From the NCBI RefSeq assembly GCF_001039355.2, contig NW_019775203.1:88175-152174 (forward strand): DNA of 64,000 bases. Reading direction: 5' to 3'. The DNA comes from Lingula anatina. Lineage: Eukaryota > Brachiopoda > Lingulata > Lingulida > Lingulidae. Positions 58,335 through 64,000 of this stretch are shown here, one piece after another. Every line of letters starts with the position of its first letter. The stretch's first letter is position 1. The position numbers and the translations under genes were made by a program. Below the pieces are notes generated by a model, which was not told the origin of the DNA, made no database searches, and worked only from the letters and a program-made list of their open reading frames with translations.

Positions 58335-60727
58335 AGCTGGTGGTGCATACTTAGGAGGTGACTCTATGCCTCTCTTGTTCCTTAAAATAATGAAAAAGTG
58401 AAAGATTGAAACAGTTAATTTTTCATTATATTTTTGCAGCACATTTGGTTAAATCAGCCTAATACAAAAGGACATGGTAATTCTAAAGAATGCGTAATTT
58501 TATATTATCATGTTTTGTATAATTTTATTTGATCATTTGATGAGGGTGCATTATCTCCATGGAACTGAATTTAAAATGGATAATCAATATTTTGCATTAA
58601 GTAAATTCATAAAAGTAATGGATTGAGTCATGTATTATGAATGTAAAAATGATAGATTGAAGATTGAAAACCATTCCCATTAATCCTAGTTTTGTTCATT
58701 GAAACATACAGGGGGCTCCCTAGCTGTACTATTTGTTTTATCTCAAAAGCCTGTTGTCAGCAAGATTGATGTAAAAGTGGTCACCTAAACAACACTTTTG
58801 AAATTGAATGATAGGGATTGGGATGAAGTATTCACTGGGGGAATGGGGGGGGGGGGGGTACTGAACATTGACAGCTTTAAAATGATTATGTTTTGTTTCC
58901 TTGTTTTATGAGTGCATTCTGTTTTTCATCACATTCAGCCGCAGCTTCATATTAAAAGGTCAAAGAGAGTGGGAATTTTCATATATATTGAGGAAATACA
59001 TATTTTCATCAACATTTTTCTTTAGAGATCAGTAATTGGATACAGCTCTAGTGTTAGGATTTTGCCATGTCGTCTAATTCTTATAAATATTCTCTGGAAA
59101 GAGATGGAAAACGAAACTATTAACAGGTTCCCTAACGATATATTTATGAATCTTTGTCTACATTAACTTTGAGGTGACTATTTTAGCCTACAGTGGAGTT
59201 TATAGATGGTAAGACTTTGGCCCCATACTAGTATTTATACATATATACAGATAAACTAATTGATTACAAGTGGGACATGGTAAATTTGAGTTGGTGTCAT
59301 CTTATGTGTTAGACTACAGTACACTGTGAACACATTCTTGAAATATAGACATGATATGTTGCGTTTCACTGACCGTATCACCAATAAGCCTTTATTATTA
59401 TTTTTAATGGATTCTTGATCTACTCCTAGTACCAAGTACACTGTAATGTCATATGTTTGGACATATAATGCAAGTTGGTGTTCTGGGCTGTTTTGTTATT
59501 GGTTTTAAGATCAAGTGTGCCATATATATACATAAGTACAATTTTATGTTGATGCTATCTGTGCAAAGTATGTTGGCCCTTTTTTTGCAACAGCACTTTT
59601 GCTTAATTGTTATTTAAAAGATGCTTTGGTCATTTGAGTTTTGGATACACAAATATTGTGCTATTTACATATTGCACCTCACTGAGATTGGCTGTAAGCA
59701 TATTAGTATTTATATTTATTATTGTCCAATATTTTCATAAAATGCATGTGTACAGTTTATATTTAAACTAATTCAGTAATATATATGACAAGTAATTATG
59801 TTTAAAATATTCTTAAGTAATCTTATGTATTCTTACCAGAAACAGAAAGAAGAAGAAATAAGTTAAGCAAGGAATGCAGTGAAAAAAAATTAAGAATCAT
59901 GTCATGGCTTGGATGATTCCAGGAACTTTATCTGATTTGCAGTTGTTTTAACATGAAAAGAAAAGTTTTTTGTGAGCATCAATGGAAAGTAATACCAACT
60001 TTCTGTATTCTCTTTCTTTTTGGTTGGTATTTTTGATCCTCCATTTAAACTAAATTCCTCAACAAACATTCTGTTTTTAAGCTCTTGTATATTCTAAGCT
60101 CTCTCTGCCTTCCTTTCTCTCTCCTTTTTTGTCAGTCTAAAAGAATTGATGAAAAGAATGTTAAACTCAGCAATACAGAAAAGGCAGTCAAGAACAAATT
60201 GTTCTTCTTTCCTCAAACCTTTTCCATTTTCAGGCCCTGACTTCTTGAACACTCAGCTCGTACCACAAATGGCTAACGGTTCAGCCAGAACAAGATCCAA
60301 ATCATTTGATGCAGCAGTACATCACAAACCTCATATTGACCCCCACCGTGCACGTAGCTGGACCGATTGCCATATTCGACCAAACCAACAACAGAGGCGT
60401 CGAAGTAGCCAATTGAGCTTAATAAGACAAGCCCCAATGAATGGCCATGCCATGTGGTCTTCTTGCTCTGCAATGGACAGAAGATACCTTCATCCACACA
60501 GAAACAGTTGCGATCATATTGGTATGATGCAGAGTTATTTGGCAACCCAGGCCCACGATCCTCATCATGATGGAACAGACTGTATGGACCAACACCTGCT
60601 CCATCCTAACATGTTTGTTCCTTGTCAATATGGTGGATCTGTCAGCAGTTGTTCAGGGAGCCTGAGGTCTCGGAGTAGTAGTCCTAGTGATGGAATGTAC
60701 CGAGAACTCTATAGCCTACTTCACTAA
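55647..60727 (+). CDS. Popeye domain-containing protein (cAMP-binding membrane protein)
   Basis: Exons 55647-55833, 56493-56682, 56954-57076, 57366-57471, 57649-57801, 57991-58108, 60234-60727 join to 456 residues. The N-terminus has two N-glycosylation sequons (NST and NLT, residues 4-10), then three hydrophobic helices (about 29-115), as in POPDC proteins. The Popeye domain starts near ELEEVYVTLFQPLKVSR. The phosphate-binding cassette for cAMP reads EFLDSPEFES at residues 184-193, with the Asp known to be needed for cAMP binding in vertebrates at 187, followed by FQVSLIA at 201-207. POPDC proteins act in muscle and heart membranes and interact with TREK-1 and caveolin-3. The last exon adds a long tail of about 164 residues rich in His, Ser and Arg, unlike the short conserved core. 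Orthology to POPDC1 (BVES) versus POPDC2/3 is not resolved. Confidence 0.9.
58109..60233. other. POPDC intron 6 (2.1 kb)
   Basis: AT-rich intron with T/G homopolymers at 58302-58330 and a G run at about 58848-58858. The exon 6 frame reads on to 58275 without a donor use and appears to be intron. No other feature is recognised. Confidence 0.5.
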
Positions 60728-61060
60728 GTCACATACATAATGCAGTGTATCATATTTATTGAAATTGTTGGCTTTTTTGGATATATCAACATTATTTTAT
60801 TGTTATTATTATTATTTTCTTTTTTGTAAGCCTGTGAATCATTTTTGACTAAGATGCAAAAATTGGTGTAACTTAAGAAATGCATGCATACAGAACCACT
60901 CAAAATTGAGATTTTCTCTTGCTGTACATGCAAATGGTAAAAAATCCATATTCCAGTTTACCAATCCTTGTAAAATATTGTTTTCATTTTTTTTTTTTTT
61001 GTTCGTAACTGTGTATATGTGGTAGCAATATTGAAATAAATGTCGCCATTTTAAGAAACT
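60728..61060 (+). other. POPDC 3' UTR with AATAAA at 61035-61040
   Basis: A short T-rich non-coding stretch after the TAA at 60725-60727, ending at a canonical poly(A) signal (GAAATAAATG). Confidence 0.55.
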
Positions 61061-62450
61061 TTGCCATAGACTGTAATTTGTTTGTCAGTGATTTGAATCA
61101 CTATATTGTATGATATCTTGATGCTTACTCAAATTGTGACTTTGCAATATACTAAGTTTTAGCCTTTTTGCTACCATTTTCAATGATTCCTTGATTCTGG
61201 ATCACAAAGCACTTCTATTTGAGGGGGGGGGGGGGATAATACTGATATTGTGTTCTACCCCCTGAAATTATGTAATGGGTCTTTTGTTAGAATTTTTAAG
61301 CAGTAATTTTATAACCTCTCTAACCCCTGTTACATTTGTACATATCCTCTGAAGTTTGCAATATCCAAAAATTACTGATTTTTAATGTTTTTTAAAAATA
61401 TTTTTTTTGCATACTTTTTGCGGTACTTACCCTTCTTATTGTACCAAAAGCTTACAAAACTATATTCTGTTTTTGTATACAAAAATATCAAAACAAAACC
61501 AGTTTCACCATCATGGCTCAAAAGATCATGAAAAAAAAGGCATATTTTGCTCAAAATCGTTTAGGACAGACCCATGTTTTACATCACACACTGTATATAT
61601 GCTTCATCCGAGTGGTGTGTTTGATACATCCAAAAAATCCTTGATTATTGGTCTTTCTTTCTATAAAACAATAGGCACCTTAGCTCCAGGGTGGTCACCT
61701 ACACATCAAAATTTACCCCTACTCCCTTAATCATTATATACAGTCAGTTGCTTGCCTTATGTCATGGTTTATCAGCCTGGTCACATAGTCTAATACTTGT
61801 CAAGTGATACTGCTTGCATTAGATGTGGCATTTACAAGGAAGTTGGAGTAGATCTTGTCATGCCCAATCATAGTTCCAAGATTTCCTCATTGTTTCACAA
61901 TAATATGATTAAACATTAAGCAAGGACTAGATTGGGTCTTAGGTTGAACATTGCAAAATAATTAAATGCATCCACATTAAAGTTATGCAGTGTCTGATCA
62001 GTGATAAAGGAATCTATTTTCTCTAAAAGGGCCTTAGTTTCAGAAGAGAATCTGCAGTGTTGTCAGCTTTGGTTGTGCAAGGTTAACTTCCCATTGATAA
62101 TTACACAGTGAAGGAGCCTGCTCCCTGTATTTTTGACCCTTCATTGGAATAGGTGACTTAGAATTCATTGTCATTAGAATTCATGATTCCTTTAACAATT
62201 TTGTCCAGGGTCAGCCTTTCAATACTTCTTCCAGCATACTTTTGTTTTGTGAGGAAGTGTGTCTTTATCTATCTCAACCAGATCATTTTGAAGTTTTAAG
62301 GTTCCTGCCAAACATTTTATTAGCTACTTCTACCACAACTGACTCTGCTTGATTTTCAGACAGATGGTAACAATTTTTTAACTTGTCAAGTGTTTCTTAG
62401 AATTCTTGTTGTACTATGCAAATGTGGGAATGCACATGGCATAACTCTAA
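61061..62450. other. non-coding region with G homopolymer
   Basis: A G run lies at about 61221-61234. No sustained reading frame or RNA gene is recognised. On the minus strand, short stop-interrupted stretches could be remnants linked to the next entry. Confidence 0.4.
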
Positions 62451-63223
62451 AAGGCATTGGATCATCTACTGGACCCAACTCCTGGACTTCTCGCCTTTTC
62501 TTTCCTGCATGTAGGCATGGTGCTTTCTAATTCCTCTTCTTCTGCTGTGAAATATTCATCAGTGGTATCATCACCAGCTCATGTTTCACTGGTGTTACCT
62601 GTAGTAACTGCCAACAAGTATTGTTCACTTTCTGCTGTCTTTTGCCCCTTTTCCATTGATGACAAATCTTGTTTGCACATATCCATAACTTTTGACCACT
62701 GTTTGTCTACATAACATTCATAATACATCTTTCTGTTGCCTCTCTGATGCCCAAGAAACTTCCACTCCATGTCACTCATCTTAGCCTCCACAAATTTCTT
62801 GAAGTTTCTTATGTTGCTCCACATATATATATTCACAAAATATATCAAAAACGGTTCCAATGTTTTACAGAAATTCTCTAACCCAAGCATGAAAGGACTC
62901 ATTCTGCCTTTGTCTCCTAGTTTGGACAAATTGCTCAAAATCTTCATAAACTGCAGTATGTGCCTCTGTATGTCCTTTATGAAAATTGTGTAAAGGTTAC
63001 AGAATAGCCTTAAAGTTTGTTCTTGCAGGAGAGAATCTAGTAATTAAGTCTGCTGCAGCTTCTTTAAAACGATGTGCCTGACCAGCATGCTTTGAGTGAA
63101 ATAGACAAAGCATTACTTCATTAATGTTCTTTTTGGTTGGCAGGACACCTTTAGGCAATCCATCAGATTCCAAGAAATCAGTACCACCCAGTGTTTTCTT
63201 CCTCTTGGAAGTGGCCTTGGTTG
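62450..63223 (-). pseudogene. weak minus-strand coding remnant or partial unknown gene
   Basis: Three protein-like stretches lie on the minus strand. One is 63000-63223, after an AG acceptor at 63224-63225, with GLPKGVLPTKKNINEVMLC and FKEAAADLITRF. The second is about 62875-62990 (EDFEQFVQTRRQRQNESFHA), in a different frame from the third, 62579-62947 (SDMEWKFLGHQRGN, then an acidic Ser/Thr-rich end). Past a TGA at 62579 the frame continues as AGDDTTDEYFTAEEEELEST. The frame changes and stop suggest a decayed gene or a poorly modelled multi-exon gene continuing upstream beyond 64000. The family is not recognised. Confidence 0.3.
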
Positions 63224-64000
63224 CTGAATAAAAGTAAAAGACAAAATGTTTATAATCAAAGGAACTTTGGTCTTTGAGCAAATGGGCAGCTGCAAGTAAA
63301 TGTACATAAGCATATACATGAAATGTTGCAAAAGTCGGAAAAATGTAAGTTTTTCTTATTTTTCTAACTTCCAAGAACAAATACAAGGGTTTATTATGGA
63401 AGGTATGTATTGGAACCATATACCTCGTACTGCAAGTATAGTATCTTTTGTGAACATTTTGATAACTCACATTATGACATACTCTACTAAAATCATCAAA
63501 AACTGCTTAGTATGTGAATATCATTAAGTTCAGGGGGTGTGTACAGGGGGCTATGGGGGGGAAGGTAAAAATTTAAAAAAAAATTTACATTTCTTATGTA
63601 GCATTACATAAATTCAGGGGATAGACTTGACTTTTATAAAAAGTGAAACCCCCCCACCCTCCCCACTACTATACTGAAAGTGATCCTTTATTAAGTGTAT
63701 TTTTAATTGGGATTGCTTACAAAATAAGATTAAACAAGTTACACAGATTATTACAGGCTTATTATTTGGATTTGTACTGCTCAACATGGCCCCCTTCTAA
63801 CTCCACACGTCCCTTTGGCTTGCTAGTCATTGATACCCCATCAGTAGATCTCAGCATCTTGATCCCCTAAATGCAAAAACAAAAAGCCTTCCACAGCAGC
63901 TGGCAGCTCATCCTGAAGGTGTTTTTCAGCCTGGGATAGTGGTGGAAATCACTAGGGGCTAGGTTTGCAGAATTACTACAATGTGTGCGTGTACTCGGGT
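63224..64000. other. window end, no confident feature
   Basis: AT-rich sequence with short G/C homopolymers near 63533-63560 and 63646-63665. It may be intron of the minus-strand gene suspected at 62450-63223. Confidence 0.35.

Overview
This window is eukaryotic nuclear DNA from an invertebrate bilaterian. The genes are split by many GT-AG introns, polyadenylation hexamers follow the stop codons, and AT-rich microsatellites, homopolymers and small inverted-repeat transposons are frequent. Proteins match animal families at the residue level. A marine invertebrate (lophotrochozoan or non-vertebrate deuterostome) fits best; I cannot name the species. Exon boundaries below come only from reading frame plus GT/AG signals. 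Layout: (1) 145-8650, + strand: the last 14 exons of a very large adhesion GPCR, ADGRV1/VLGR1 (GAIN-GPS, seven helices, PDZ-ligand tail); its 5' part lies left of the window. (2) 9084-15045, - strand, tail to tail with ADGRV1: fructose-1,6-bisphosphatase, with two alternative first exons and two alternative copies of exon 6. (3) 15449-about 23190, + strand, head to head with FBP across about 400 bp: an F-box protein resembling FBXO33, with a very long 3' UTR. (4) 24429-about 34730, + strand: phenylalanine-4-hydroxylase in 13 exons. (5) About 34730-50800: no recognisable gene. It holds a near-identical tandem duplication (36957-43937 and 43967-48148) whose junction is a single N at 43966. The first copy carries a 2.8-kb fold-back transposon that the second copy lacks. 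(6) 50813-51352, + strand: a sarcoplasmic-calcium-binding-protein-like EF-hand gene with an uninterrupted coding region. (7) 55647-61040, + strand: a Popeye-domain (POPDC) cAMP-binding membrane protein in 7 coding exons. (8) 61060-64000: mostly non-coding, with weak minus-strand coding remnants. The genes do not form a pathway. FBP (gluconeogenesis) and PAH (phenylalanine catabolism) are both metabolic enzymes, but separate promoters and the intervening F-box gene give no sign of co-regulation. The strongest novelty is FBP: duplicated exon 1 alters the AMP-site loop, and duplicated exon 6 encodes nearly the same active-site segment with heavily diverged silent sites. One locus could therefore make up to four isoforms. 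The second notable item is the duplication joined at an N, best explained as two haplotypes placed in tandem by the assembler, which captures a transposon insertion beside its empty site.
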